NCBI GenBank assembly: GCA_033220425.1
Contig: CM065646.1
Coordinates: 3,727,501 to 3,791,500 of the forward strand
Length of the DNA: 64,000 bases
DNA from: Lepraria neglecta
Lineage: Eukaryota; Ascomycota; Lecanoromycetes; Lecanorales; Stereocaulaceae
Reading direction: 5' to 3'
Shown here piece by piece: positions 44,239-55,485 of this stretch. The stretch's first letter is position 1. Each line of letters opens with the position of its first letter. The notes below the pieces were generated by a model. It saw only the letters and a list, made by a program, of their open reading frames with translations, made no database searches and was not told the DNA's origin. The position numbers were made by a program, and so were the translations under genes.

Positions 44239-44589
44239 CATTTCTCATTGATTTCGACACTTGTCCCACCACATTATCTCCTGCAGACCTTTCCCCAAGG
44301 CTCAAGACCTCAGTTCCTACGTCTAGTGCCAGTATGAGTGAGCCTATCAAAGGCACTACCTGCCAAGTTCATGCAGGCACAGCGTCGGAGTTTTAGGATT
44401 GGGCGAAGATGTTGTGTATTCTATTCAATACAACGATAACCCACACCTCGCCTAAATTTCGACAATCAATCTCAGACTTCCTCCGCCTAGCCTACCGATC
44501 TTTGTGCAACTCCCTTTGCCATCAGCGGTCCTTTCTGTTGACACCTAATACCTTCAAAGACTCGTGACTTGGCAAAGAAGTGCGCAGAT

Positions 44590-45821
44590 ATGACAGGTAC
44601 GGCACGTTTGGCAGACCGGATTTGACTTCTACTAACACGTAACAGACTCCGCAACAGCTAAGCCTTCGTCTCACAAGCATGAAGGCCAAAACACCTCGCA
44701 TCGATTCCCCGATAGCCCTCGCCCCGATGGCGAATACCTGGTGCATACGGCTTTAGGCCTCAAGTCATTGTTATCCACAACCACTAGTACGAACACCCAC
44801 CAGAAGGCTTTGCACAAGCTCGGGGATCATCTTCAGCCAAGCCAACGCACTGTGTTGGTCAATACCCTCATCACCCTTGGGCCATTGCGCGTGCAACGTC
44901 TCAAGGTGGTCCTAGCTCCGCTCGCGGACGAGCGACTCAACATTCTTGCTCAAGCACTCGACGTTGCCCCCTTGGCAAGATTCCAGAAGTATATGGAGAT
45001 TTGTACTCTTCCTCAAGTCAACATCAAAACACGGAAAGCTAATGAAGGCGACGCCTGGGGCAGTGTTAGAAAGCAGACCAAGCTCGTGCTGGAGCTTGAG
45101 CACGGTTTCTCCGATACTCGTTTCGTCCAGCAGATGCAAGACTTGGTCCCCGAAATCTTCCATAAGATAGGAGACACCTTGTTCAGAAGCTCCTTCATGC
45201 CAGGATATCTATTCCCGGAACAAATCCCAAACCACAAAGGCCAATACGTCTTCAAGGGCAAGACCTTCGAAAAGCCATACCGAATGGCCTTCCTTGCCCT
45301 CGACCGAGGCCTCCTTGCCGTCTATCAGCAGACGTACTGGACTGAGAATACATGGGTCATCGGACCAGGATATCCACATGCTACGATCAAGTTTCTGGAC
45401 AATATGGGGGATGACTGTATGAGGATTAAAAGGGCCTACCTATCCCTAACCATCGAAGGTCTTCCGGGAGCCGCAGACCCTTTGCCCAGTACCATCAAAT
45501 CAGCGAATTGCAACGGCCTACAGCCAGACAACATCGAGCTTGCAGGACGTTTTTCCAGTCGCTGTAACTCTATCGCTAAGGAGATTAAAAACTTGGTATG
45601 CCAAACTCTCAGCCATGATATTCCTAGACCTTCACGAACTTACCTTGGACTTCACGGACGCATACGGACCGGATGGCGTCTTTTTAGCATGTCCCGAATG
45701 GATTGCAACTCTACCCCGATTCCGATACGGGACTCCACCGACGTTCGACATCTTGACTCGGGATCTGGAAGTGGAGGAGGACATTCGTGTGTTGTTCAAG
45801 CGAATTAATCCAGAGTTGTGA
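44590..45821 (+). CDS. Tandem family, copy 4 (one frameshift)
   Basis: Best-preserved member of the first subfamily. Exon 1 is ATGACAG (44590-44596), then a 49-nt intron (GTACGG ... CTACTAAC ... GTAACAG, to 44645), then exon 2 starting MT-DSATAKPSSHK. The order along the protein is: Leu-rich helical N-terminal half (LQPSQRTVLVNTL, RLKVVLAPLADERLNILAQAL, EICTLPQ), VPEIFHKIGDTLF, YWTENTWVIGPG, RFSSRCNSIAKEIK, LHELTLDFTDAYGPDGVFL, TLPRFRYGTP and the stop at 45819-45821. The only defect is one extra A in the run 45587-45591; without it KEIK-TWYAKLSAM reads on. This may be a sequencing error, a true mutation or a shifty site. No domain is recognised. Confidence 0.6.
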
Positions 45822-46814
45822 TGGGTGAGGTACTGTGGGCGCGGAGAGAGTTGGGCTGATACGTAGATGGAGAAGCATGCAATCGTTGTCGAGCGAATAG
45901 GCTTCTTGAGGAAGTGGGGGGTTTTAATGAGCGGCGGTTGGTAAAGATTATTCATAGGAAGTAAAACGAAGTTTTCTTCCATTCCCTTTCGTTTTCTCAC
46001 GTGAAGTTTGCTGCATTATTCTTTCAAGTGTTATCTCTTCACAATTACCACATGTAATGCTGGGGACCATTTTGACTAACCTCAGCGCTGGGGTATATTC
46101 AATGGCTGTCAGCGTAGCACTGATATCCAATTGTACATAAGCGTTTTCCTCGTCACTGATGGTGCGGTCTGCTACATCACTATAGATCATAGCCGCGCTT
46201 TCAAAACGAGCATTTGCCCATGTAATTTGCTGCAATGCAAGAAAATTGCTTCTTTACTGGCCCCGATGAATAGATCTAGACCTTAACACGTAGCACACAC
46301 CCTCAAAGTGAGTTCATGTTTCTCTTCGGCTCTGGTACTTTCCTTTTTTCTGCGCTGTACGCACACTGTGTTCCGTCGACCAACCATGGAATTAAGAGGT
46401 CTTGTCTGATTAAGCCAGAGAGCTCCACGAGGTCCCATCTACAGGAAGCTGATTCTGGAAATCTGCAGCTTGCCGTTTCTTTGTCTGAGGGAGTTGCGGC
46501 CCATTCAGCTAGATATCCTTCCTAGCTTGTGGCAACATCGCAACACCTCTAGCGACAGAAACACCTATCTAGCTTCGCTTTAACTCTAACCATTGGCCTA
46601 CCAACTCGCTAGCAGTAAACACGTCAAGTAACACATCTGCTAAACACGTCGATCTGTTTGTCCGCACAACACTCCTTCGTCGTCCACCTACTTAAAGCAT
46701 TTCCCTCGAAATCAGTGGACACCGACACTCTGAGGCTCCTGTACCCAGACTCATTTCGACCTATCTCAACTCACTTCGAGAATTCTGCATTTCCTATCTC
46801 GGTACCGTAGTGAT
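45822..46814. other. Spacer between copies 4 and 5
   Basis: No supported gene. Sequence 46540-46814 is pyrimidine-rich and probably the 5' region of copy 5. Confidence 0.4.
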
Positions 46815-48028
46815 ATGACCACGGACAAACGCAGATCCTACAGACGGTTGAAGATACATCAAATATGCCACTCGCACGTAGACCAGGCGTCCCTGAGCTC
46901 AAATGTGAGTGCACCTACAAATAGTCATTTTCGGATTTTTCTAGTTGACATGGCATCCAGATGATATGTGGCACTTTCTAGATCGAGGAAAACGCCAAGA
47001 GCCGGGACGCATAGTACACGAGGACTCCTCAGTGATATTGGAGAATGTGGAGAGATCCATTCTCGAGTTGAACGTGGAAGACTTCGCAGCCTTCATGAGC
47101 CTGCTGAATCGGAGCTCGAATATCCAGCTCCACATCTACATCAAGATCTGCAATGTTGTTCGGCTTAGGCCGTTCTCCATGCCAAATGTGTCTCGCGGCA
47201 TACCATGGACTGGGCTTAATGGTCGCCTATGGCTTGAAGATGTGGCAGAGTCGATCTGGAATGCCACCCAAATCCAATTTGCAGTGGACGATACTTATCT
47301 CGCCAGTCTTCAGCCGATGGAGATTGGCACTATCGACGCAAATACCCAGAAAGCCGAAGATTTCGTGCGCGACCCGGGGCTCCGGCAACAAGTACACGAT
47401 CTTCCACCAGAAGTGTATCGAATGATAGCAGACTCCTTCTTCCAAACGTGCTTCGGCCCACGACGCGTCTCTCCGCAATATGAACTTTTCACTTCCAATG
47501 TCTTCGAAGCTTTGAATCGTGAGCTCTATAACAAAATATTGGAACTCATTCTGGTCGGAGAATACCTGGGTCATCGGAACAGAGAAGGCTGATTCCACAG
47601 TCAAAATTCTTAGCAAAATCCCGGCTGCTGTATTGCACTTGCTCAGGAAAGTCGAACTCCATTATGCTTTTCCAGGGATTGAAAGCAGAGACTCACTGGC
47701 TTATTACTTCTTCGACGAGAACGGCAAGGAACAGCATCATAATGTCCTTGACTTGATGCGATGCTTCCAGTGGGAATCTCAGCGCATTTGGTCACGGATA
47801 ATAAGACTTTGGTTCGAGAACTTGAAGATCATAGTGACGCTGCGCCTCGATGATCTTATTCTTGACCTGAGCCAAGCGTATGCACCAGATGGAGAGTATG
47901 TTGGAGTTAGCGCCATTGCAGGCTCGCCGCGATTCAGGCATGGGCTGCCTACCAATCTACAAGTTTTGGCACCCACACAGATTCTTGGGGATAGAATGCG
48001 TGGCATCTTGGAAAGAAAGAACTCTTGA
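46815..48028 (+). CDS. Tandem family, copy 5 (one frameshift)
   Basis: Member of the second subfamily. Exon 1 46815-46904 (MTTDKRRSYRRLK...SLSSN), a short 40-nt intron (GTGAGT ... TTCTAG), and exon 2 from 46945 (LTWHPDDMWHFLD). The order is: acidic helical region, VHDLPPEVYRMIADSFF (a site where F-box-like fungal proteins have LPPEI), FGPRRVSPQ, ALNRELYNK, then the family motif WSENTWVIG, LDDLILDLSQAYAPDGEYVG and PRFRHGLP. The frame is broken once: an extra A in the run 47533-47536 ends the first frame at 47592; skipping it gives NK-YWNSFWSENTW and an open frame to 48028. As in copy 4, the break is a single base in an A-run. Confidence 0.6.
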
Positions 48029-49683
48029 TCGATTGAGTCTGGCGATTGAAGGGTTCCCAAAACTCGACTTTGACGGGAAGGGTTCAAAGAGGGATTGACC
48101 GCCATTGTGGGAGTGAAATAATACCCAGTGGGCACCTAGTCCATAGAACTTGCAGTATCAAAGCGAGATGTAGCGATGTTGTATGTCCGACCTGTATGAA
48201 CCTGATTGCTGTCTCTGGTGATACTCACTTTGTGGCGCCTTAGATGCATTGGAACCATGCGAGGTTCCTAGTGGTTTAATCTTAGAATGAGATAAGTGAA
48301 TGCTGTCATGACTATTTGATCCTCTTGAGTTGGTGAATGTCTAAATTGACGTCGAGACCATCTGGCAGAGCCCGTCGAAGCCTTCAAAGTCTAGGTTTAG
48401 GCCACGGGAGCAAGTGCCGTGATAAGCTTAGGTCCGCGGAAAGCGGAGTCGAAGGAACAATCACATCTAATCGGAATTAGATGCAGCGATAACCAGGAAA
48501 CGCTTCCGGCTATGCATTGTGGGCCGCTTCTAAGAAAAGTGTCCTGCAGCAGAGCCGTAAGATAACTGGATCGGGTCTTATTGTGTCTATGCAGATGCAT
48601 TACATCATGCTACTCACGCACTTGCTGTCCGCTCGTCTTTCTTGGTCTCAGCTTGCACTTTTGCAAGGCATTGGGCATTACACACTCATTCCTCGGACTA
48701 AGGATCATGCATGTTCAGGACGATCAGACCACCTGGAAGTGTTCCGGCTGCATCACTCCGGCACACTGATATTTAGTCATCCGAGTTCTCCTTCAAGGGC
48801 AAATGTACGCAGGATCACATGAACGGATAACCTTTTCCTCCCACCGATAAGAGCTACGCATCGGTCCGTGGCTGGTGGATCGGATAATGCACGATTCTGC
48901 TTAATGCCTGCTGAGCCTGCAGGGCGACTTTAGGTAGATGATGCAAGACCTCATGATCTTCTACAGTGGACCCTTAGGTTCCAACACCTCGCTCCAAAAC
49001 CCTGCATTAACCTAGTACGTCCACATCCATCTTACGTTTCAGCAATATATGTGAACCGATCTTCACAAGACTTCGCCCATAAGACCCTAATCCAGTAACA
49101 AGGCTCTCTCAATTACAGGTATCGACCCAAAATCTGGCCTGGGTTCTGTGATCGCCTTGAATATTTCAGACGATCGAAAGACAGGGGCAACTGGGATTCA
49201 TCGTCTGCGCTGTATACCCACGAGCTCATCCCTAGCCTTCGTCAGTTCTTGCCTACATATGCCTATCTGCATCAAAATACGTGAGAGGTTGTATTTCACG
49301 TCTAGTCTCACCTTCGGTTTTGCCAAAAGCCTATCACATCCTGCAATACTCCAGAGTCGAATACAATTTATATACTCCTACGTCACAAGATCCTGACAAG
49401 ACTGGAAGGCCAGGGCAACCGCAAGTGCGGAGAAGAGCTGTGAAGGGCCAAAGCGGCCATTCACCCAATTGCAGAGAGCTCAAGGGGTTTTATCAGTGCA
49501 GTATCCTCAACATCAGTAAGCAGGGAACGTGGCTCGTTTCCAGGGCTGCGGCAGAAACAGAAGCTACAAGGGGTTGGCGACGACATCATTGATCTCCTTG
49601 ACAAGGATCCCAGCTAAGGGTTATCTCGCAATACGCGCCTACTTCTCCAATGCGCGATACCAAAATTTAGCGTTGGTGTGCAG
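48029..49683. other. Spacer between copies 5 and 6
   Basis: No gene supported. Some plus-strand frames are open (49281-49592) and could contain the first exon of copy 6, but no donor can be chosen with confidence. Confidence 0.4.
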
Positions 49684-50580
49684 CTGACGTGGTTGTTTGA
49701 GCCGCACTCAGTGATGGATCGTCTATGGACTACTTCTACTCCGAAAGACTGCCAACCCCCTCCATGTTGGGAAGGAGACTCCAGACCGCCTTTGTGGCAA
49801 GCAAGTGAAATGCCAAACCCGAGTATACATGACCACACGGCCGAGGACGACCGTGACGACGCCTCCTCCGAGTCATCTTTCGACGAGTTTCAGGACCAGT
49901 GTCAGCGATTGCCGCCAGAAATCTGCAGCATGATCATGAAAATTATCTTTGAAGACACGTTTGGTCCGAGAACGGTGTACCCTCATCGAGACCGAACTGT
50001 AGCGAACGTTTTCCTAGCCCTAAATAGGGACCTGTATCAGAAGCAGTACCAGCGTTACTGGTCTAGCAACACCTGGGTAGTCGGAAAAGGCTCTGTCAAC
50101 AAGACCATGCTTTTCATGTCGGAGAGACCGTACAATAACACCACAACGGAATACTCGAGGCACAGACCGAACGAAGCAGCCTTGAACATCCGATACGTGG
50201 AGCTCTGCTTCAGCAAAGAAGATGCACAAGGCCCGGAGGATTGGCTGCAACTCCTCGAATTGGACCAAGACGACACGCCAACGCGAATCAGCAATCCTCA
50301 TTTGATGCTTCAAGAATTCCAGACTCAGTGCGAGCTTTTCAAGTCAGTGGCTCTGCGGACATGGCGAGACAAATTCGAACGCATTGCCGTGCTGGAACTG
50401 AGGCACCTGACCCTCGACCTCACTGAAGCATATGCGCCGAACGGTGAATTTCTGGGCATCGAGGCTGTCCACGGCCTGATCCCCTTCGCACACGGCGTGC
50501 CAGATGAGTTTAGGATCTTGGCAAAGACTGAGGCTCTTGTGGATCAGATACGCGATATCTTTAATATGAAGAATTCATGA
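49684..50580 (+). CDS. Tandem family, copy 6 (open)
   Basis: The only copy with an uninterrupted body. Similarity to copy 5 begins right after a GTGCAG acceptor at 49683 (LTWLFEPHSVMDRLW), so a small 5' exon, not located, is expected. A start at ATG 49711 would otherwise be used. The protein has LPPEICSMIMKIIFED (F-box-like position), FGPRTVYPH, ALNRDLYQK, the motif WSSNTWVVGKG, a long middle with ALNIRYVELCFSK, and LRHLTLDLTEAYAPNGEFLGIEAVHG, then FAHGVPDEFRILAK and the stop at 50578-50580. Function unknown; it is the best candidate for a working gene in the array. Confidence 0.7.
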   Translation: MTWLFEPHSVMDRLWTTSTPKDCQPPPCWEGDSRPPLWQASEMPNPSIHDHTAEDDRDDASSESSFDEFQDQCQRLPPEICSMIMKIIFEDTFGPRTVYPHRDRTVANVFLALNRDLYQKQYQRYWSSNTWVVGKGSVNKTMLFMSERPYNNTTTEYSRHRPNEAALNIRYVELCFSKEDAQGPEDWLQLLELDQDDTPTRISNPHLMLQEFQTQCELFKSVALRTWRDKFERIAVLELRHLTLDLTEAYAPNGEFLGIEAVHGLIPFAHGVPDEFRILAKTEALVDQIRDIFNMKNS

Positions 50581-51044
50581 ACAAGCAGCGAATCAGGAGT
50601 TATCAGGTGCATTTGCTGAGCTGGCTAGTATGAGACTGACACCAAGCATAGGCAAAAGTATGTGATATTGGCTTTGTGTGGGATCTGTTGAGATACAATA
50701 AGGCTTTTCTGCTAGTACCGATTGAGCAATTCATCGTCATCATGGCTGCCCTATCCGGTGACAACTACCAATGCGACCAATGGTTCAGCGGGACAAGATC
50801 GACACCGTTCGAGACCTTTCCCCCGCCTGAAAAGCTTCGAAAAAGGCTTGAACAGTGACGATGTTAGTTCGATAGTCTCGGCCTACCAGATGCCGTGCTA
50901 TTGTCTCAATATTGCCCTCGAAAAAAGCAATGCCAGCTTCCTGACCTCTACACATCCCTCCAACAATAAAATTGCCTACCCAATTCCAATACCACCGTCG
51001 ATCCAACCCAATCCAAACCCTAACGCGACCTCACCCCTCCAACA
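50581..51044. other. Intergenic, nothing seen
   Basis: Spacer between the tandem array and the next gene. C/A-rich near its end, with no convincing reading frame. Confidence 0.4.
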
Positions 51045-52259
51045 ATGGGACCCCGAACCTACATCCGCAACCGCCGCGCCCTCCACCACGCCTCCAAACC
51101 AACAGCCATAGACAAAATAACCACCCGCCCCTATATAAACCCCCAACTCGCCTCCCCCCTCTTCACCCTCCTCCCCGCCGAACTCCGCACCGAAATCTTC
51201 CACTACGCCCTCCTCGCTACCCCTGACCCATCCAAACCCTACTCCAAACACTCCTACTGGTATCGCCCCGGCTACACCCACGCCCGCGCAATCGCTGTCA
51301 AATTATTATTGAGCTGCAGACGCGTCTATCTAGAAACAGTACTCCTCCCCCTCCAACTGAATGAGCACGTCATCTGGGGCGTTGAGCGCAGCCGTATACC
51401 CCCTGGCGCCTCAAATTATCTACTAGATGGCCGATTGAAATGCCACCAGCGTAACGCGGTTAGGGATGTGCATATTTTCTGCCAGCAATCCTGGCTTGAG
51501 GATTGGAAGGATAAGTGGTTGGGTTTCTCGATTAGTTGGCCCGAGGGGTGCATGCAGCGGTTGCGGATTACGGTTAGGCATACGGATTGGTGGTATAACT
51601 TGCTGGGGGAGAATAGTCCGTTGGCGCTGGATCCGAAGAGGAAAGGGAGGGCGAGGGTGGGAGAGTGGGTGGGGATGGAGGAGGGGTTTGAGAAGGGGAG
51701 TTGGGGAGAGAGGTTTGGGAATTTGAAGGGGTTAAGGGTTTTGAAGTTGGAGTTGGAGACGACGGTGGGGAAGAGGGGGGAGTTGGACGCGAGCGTGGAT
51801 AAAGCATCTATGTGGAAAATCCCATTAGGTGATGGAAATGTGCTAGTCTTGGATGAAGAAGCTACGGAGAAGAGTTCATGGACAGGATCGAAACATTTCA
51901 AAGGCTTGAATGCACCTGCTGTGCCTGCGCGTTTGCAACTCTCAAGGCAGTCAAGTAGGGTGAATTTCTCGCCTTTCGCTAGTACGCCGAGATCGAACTC
52001 GGAGACTGAAGAGCTAGCGCCTGAGGACTCGCTGGATTACTACGTCGTCTTGCTAACATGGCGCGCTCGCGCTGCGTCGGAAGTAGAGGCTGAGGAGGCT
52101 GCTAGGGAGGAGGCGGTGGATACTGCTTTCGAGCCAACAACTACGAACAGGAGTGGAAGTACTGGCAATGCACCACGCACCCCAGCAGCAGCAGCACCAG
52201 CTACGAGGTCGCGCCCTTTGTTTAATCGATTCAATGCTCCGCCTACGTACTATGGGTGA
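51045..52259 (+). CDS. Hypothetical protein with LPAELRTEIF motif
   Basis: Single-exon 404-aa protein of a type common in filamentous ascomycetes. Basic N-terminus, then SPLFTLLPAELRTEIFHYALL, which is the position where many fungal proteins carry an F-box-like helix, then AVKLLLSCRRVYLETV (typical following motif), VRDVHIFCQQSWLEDW and a Trp-rich core. The C-terminal 120 residues are disordered (Ser/Ala/Thr-rich, EVEAEEAAREEA, Pro/Ala run). Third-position GC is high in the first 350 bp and drops later. It is not a member of the tandem family, although both have LPxE-type segments. Function unknown. Confidence 0.7.
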   Translation: MGPRTYIRNRRALHHASKPTAIDKITTRPYINPQLASPLFTLLPAELRTEIFHYALLATPDPSKPYSKHSYWYRPGYTHARAIAVKLLLSCRRVYLETVLLPLQLNEHVIWGVERSRIPPGASNYLLDGRLKCHQRNAVRDVHIFCQQSWLEDWKDKWLGFSISWPEGCMQRLRITVRHTDWWYNLLGENSPLALDPKRKGRARVGEWVGMEEGFEKGSWGERFGNLKGLRVLKLELETTVGKRGELDASVDKASMWKIPLGDGNVLVLDEEATEKSSWTGSKHFKGLNAPAVPARLQLSRQSSRVNFSPFASTPRSNSETEELAPEDSLDYYVVLLTWRARAASEVEAEEAAREEAVDTAFEPTTTNRSGSTGNAPRTPAAAAPATRSRPLFNRFNAPPTYYG

Positions 52260-53103
52260 GCCCTACTCTTTGCAGCAGAACGCAAAAATGCTTATACCTA
52301 CAGGCCGCGGATGATGAATGCATGACCTGTTACTTTTGGTGTGGTGTGGCGGCATGAGGTGAGGTTAAGCAGCGACGTCCAACGCTCAGAGAGAAAAATT
52401 TCAAACAGGCAAAGCGCCTCGTCGTCGCTCTGTGATGACCGCGTGTAGCGTGTTTGGGGCGGCGACGAAGATTCTTGATATCAGATGTGTAGAGCGGGTG
52501 GGTGAGGAGGGGGGAGGAGATGTGTTGAGGAGATGGATGTGAGTGAAGGGTGACGGGGATGATTGCAGTTTGGAACAATGCATGGCTTCGAAAGATATAC
52601 GGCTCATCACGATCCATTCCTTCGGAGACACAAGCTTCCAAGGTGATGCGCCATCTTGATAAACACACACGACCAGAAAAGCCGGCTACATCGATGCATA
52701 TTTTTAAACGGAATACTGGAGAAATCCTGACTGCAGTCATGAAGGTGGATCTCGAGGGAGGCTATTGAGGAGGACTTGCTTGATGCACAGGCAAAAAGGG
52801 CGGAATGTAGGTAGCTTCGGGAAGGCATTGCATTACGGCTTGTGGCGGCAGAAGGGAGAGGGGAGGATATGTATGATGCTCAAATCATGAGACATCGAGA
52901 GATCGAGAAGATGCTCTTCAGGGTTCTGGCTAGAAATTAAGCTCGCTCGATTGCAAATCACAACAAAGCTTGTACTTGGACTTCTGCAATAGAAACATCT
53001 TCATTGCTCAAAATTGGGTATCACACGCTCGCTATCCACAGATATGCTCAAGTATTCTTTCCTCATGTACTCCGCCAGTCCATGCAACATATGCACAACC
53101 CAT
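52260..53103. other. Intergenic between convergent genes
   Basis: 3' flanks of the LPAELR gene and the HbrB gene. No coding signal is supported. Confidence 0.45.
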
Positions 53104-55485
53104 CTACAACCTACTCTCACTCCTCTCATGTCTCCCGGCCTCCTCCCCACTCCTCTGCCTATCAATCTTCACCCTGCCCCCAACGAATCCCCGTCTATTC
53201 CTCCCCGTCCTCCCCCTCCCCAACCAATTCAACTTCAACGCCTTGGCCAAGTCCTCCATCTTCCCCTGTGCATCGTCTCCACTCTGCACGCTCGCTAGCA
53301 CACTCACGCACTGGAGCATGCGTCCTACTGTTTCTGTGACTTGCGAGCTATCTGGTGGACCTTGAGGGCGAACGTTGCGAGTGGAGGGCGAGCCGAAAGA
53401 GGGCAATTCGGGTGCTGAGAGGTTCGATGCGGCGCGGCTTCGTCCGCCGTCGTCAAGGAGAGTCGAGCCTTGGGAGTTGAAGCTTGAGACGCCGGGATCG
53501 AGACTAGCTGCTGTGCCTGGCCTACCACCCACGACACCATCGAAGCTGTCGACAACGGGGCTGACGCCTACGTTTATACTGTCGAGACTGAGGCGGGAGA
53601 ATGTTGCTTTTAGAGCCTCGTAATGGGCTAGGATGACGTTGTCGCGGTAGGATAGGAGAACAATTCTGCGGACGTCGAATTCGTTTCCAAGTGCGTGGTC
53701 TGTAGAGTCAGGATTTGCGCCCCAGAAATCAGCGGCTTCGTTGGCGCCCATGAGGGTGCCGTGGCCTTTGAATTCGAGGTCGAGGGGGAGGAAGACGGCT
53801 TGCATGTAGGGAAGGACGTTGCCGAAGACGAATATCCACATCTCTACCAAATGAGGTACCAGGCGGTGGTCCGGCACACCTCGTAGAGTGTGATCTAGCG
53901 ATCTGAAGCCTGTTTGAAGTAGGTCGCGGAGGTCTTCTGTAATTATGGTCGGTACGCGCTTCAAGATGCACCGTTGTATGTGAACCGTGACTAGTCTGTT
54001 GAGATCCTCGACTGGTATTCGCAGCTCCTCGTTCTCGAATGTAATCAGCAGCTTCGCTTTCAAGAAGTCCCACACATCCTCTGGCCGCATGTTGTTCAGG
54101 CCGAAACCTTGCAGAGCCGCCGGATTGGGTACTTCTCCGCCATGAGTACTTGTTGGAACGGTGCCGCTTAATGCACCACCAGTCGCCCAGTCCACTCTGT
54201 CGATATCAGCCTTCTTAGGGGCGAATGGTGGAGCGTATGGTAATGCTTTCTCTTCTTTCTTTTTTTCTCGTAGTGCGCGGCCTCCATGTCGTAGGTCTAG
54301 ACCGCTGAATGAGGATGATGCTGGGCTTGCGGGTGCGGGTGCGAAGGAGTATAATGAGGATGGGGCGCTAGGGTCGAGAGGTTTGGAGTTGCTGGATGCG
54401 GAGGAGAGCGGAAGCGTATGGTCGTCAACGATCTTGTCTTTCAGCTTATTTTTCTGCCGTGATAGAAAGTGATGCTTATGGGCCTTCTCCTTCTCGGTCG
54501 TTGTCTGGCGATCTGTGGGCACTAAGGTAGATGTTGAAGCATTACTCGTAGAGTATATAGACGAAGCTCCAGATGCCAAAGAGTCAGCAAGGCTTGTAAC
54601 AGATGGATTGACCATATTCTTCAGTCCACTTGGCCCTGACGTCCCAATCTTATTAGGTGACGGCAACGGCCTCTCCTTCTCCGCATCCTTACTCGATCCA
54701 CTCTTCGGCTTCGAAAACAGCTTCATCTTTGATCTCTCCGTCTTAAGCTTATGCTCCTTCTCCGGCACCTCAAAGGCAGGAAGCACAGGCGATACATGAG
54801 CACTGCGAGGGAAGGCAACATTTGCTGCAGTTGTGGCTGCAGCTGAGTGCCCGCCGATGGCCCCATTGTAGTATTGTCTTCCTGGTGTTTGGGGGCCGTT
54901 AACCTTTCTTATACTATTGTCTGACGAGACAGTCTGAATTGGAGGTGGTTTCCGTCTTCCGCTGATAGTCCCTGGGGGACTCTGGTTTGGGCTTGGTAAA
55001 GTGATTGAACGCTGTCTGCCGTGCTGTTGTGAAGAAGTCTGATGCTGCATTGCAGCCTGCGCAGCTATCTGAGAAGCACTCAGGTTCGCCATGGCAGACT
55101 GGTCTGAGAGTGTTGCTGAAGGTAGAGAAGGTTCGAAGAAACCCTGCGAATGCTGCCGTCTATGCGATTGGACCTGAGGCGCGGTTTGTAGAGGAAGCTC
55201 ACTGGAGAATTGCCGATTCGGCGATGGTCTGGAGAAATTGTTGACAGAAGATGTGCTAGAATTGGAATTATTAGACGCGAAGAATGGGCGGCCAAGCTGC
55301 GATTGCTGCTGGGGTTGAGGCGAGCGTGTCTCGCGCGAGTGGGCTGTGACTTGGGAGGAGCTGGAGGAATCGCTCAGATCGGAGGCACCGCTGCTTTGAG
55401 GGCGAGATTGAGCAGGGAAGAGGCCCGGGGAGGAGGGGCGGCGAGGGGAAAATGCGCCTGGGCGCCGGTAGTTTGAGGAATTCAT
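53104..55485 (-). CDS. HbrB-like TORC2 subunit
   Basis: Fungal HbrB/Bit61-like protein, a subunit of TOR complex 2, which controls polarised growth and membrane stress responses. Single exon, 793 aa. Residues 1-450 are disordered (Ser/Gln/Pro-rich with RPSSP, HSRETRSPQPQQQ, a basic KLKTERSKMKLFSKPK patch). The conserved domain spans roughly 465-625: PEDVWDFLKAKLLITFENE, VEDLNRLVTVHI, LLQTGFRSLDHTLRG, LVEMWIFVFGNVLPYMQAVFLPLDLEF, VRRIVLLSYRDNVIL. The tail is again disordered, followed by a short helix (VGRMLQCVSVLASV) and a basic end. It is divergent from Gon7 with 310 bp between the starts. Confidence 0.88.
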   Translation of the reverse strand: MNSSNYRRPGAFSPRRPSSPGLFPAQSRPQSSGASDLSDSSSSSQVTAHSRETRSPQPQQQSQLGRPFFASNNSNSSTSSVNNFSRPSPNRQFSSELPLQTAPQVQSHRRQHSQGFFEPSLPSATLSDQSAMANLSASQIAAQAAMQHQTSSQQHGRQRSITLPSPNQSPPGTISGRRKPPPIQTVSSDNSIRKVNGPQTPGRQYYNGAIGGHSAAATTAANVAFPRSAHVSPVLPAFEVPEKEHKLKTERSKMKLFSKPKSGSSKDAEKERPLPSPNKIGTSGPSGLKNMVNPSVTSLADSLASGASSIYSTSNASTSTLVPTDRQTTTEKEKAHKHHFLSRQKNKLKDKIVDDHTLPLSSASSNSKPLDPSAPSSLYSFAPAPASPASSSFSGLDLRHGGRALREKKKEEKALPYAPPFAPKKADIDRVDWATGGALSGTVPTSTHGGEVPNPAALQGFGLNNMRPEDVWDFLKAKLLITFENEELRIPVEDLNRLVTVHIQRCILKRVPTIITEDLRDLLQTGFRSLDHTLRGVPDHRLVPHLVEMWIFVFGNVLPYMQAVFLPLDLEFKGHGTLMGANEAADFWGANPDSTDHALGNEFDVRRIVLLSYRDNVILAHYEALKATFSRLSLDSINVGVSPVVDSFDGVVGGRPGTAASLDPGVSSFNSQGSTLLDDGGRSRAASNLSAPELPSFGSPSTRNVRPQGPPDSSQVTETVGRMLQCVSVLASVQSGDDAQGKMEDLAKALKLNWLGRGRTGRNRRGFVGGRVKIDRQRSGEEAGRHERSESRL

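Noticed and set aside
45587-45591. Programmed +1 frameshift like that of yeast Ty elements
   Set aside because: The local sequence does not match the known CTT-AGG-C slippery site; error or mutation is simpler. Kept only as an open question in the findings.
51045-52259. Seventh copy of the tandem family
   Set aside because: Shares only a general LPxE-type segment; it lacks the W-V-[IV]-G and A-Y-[AG]-P motifs.
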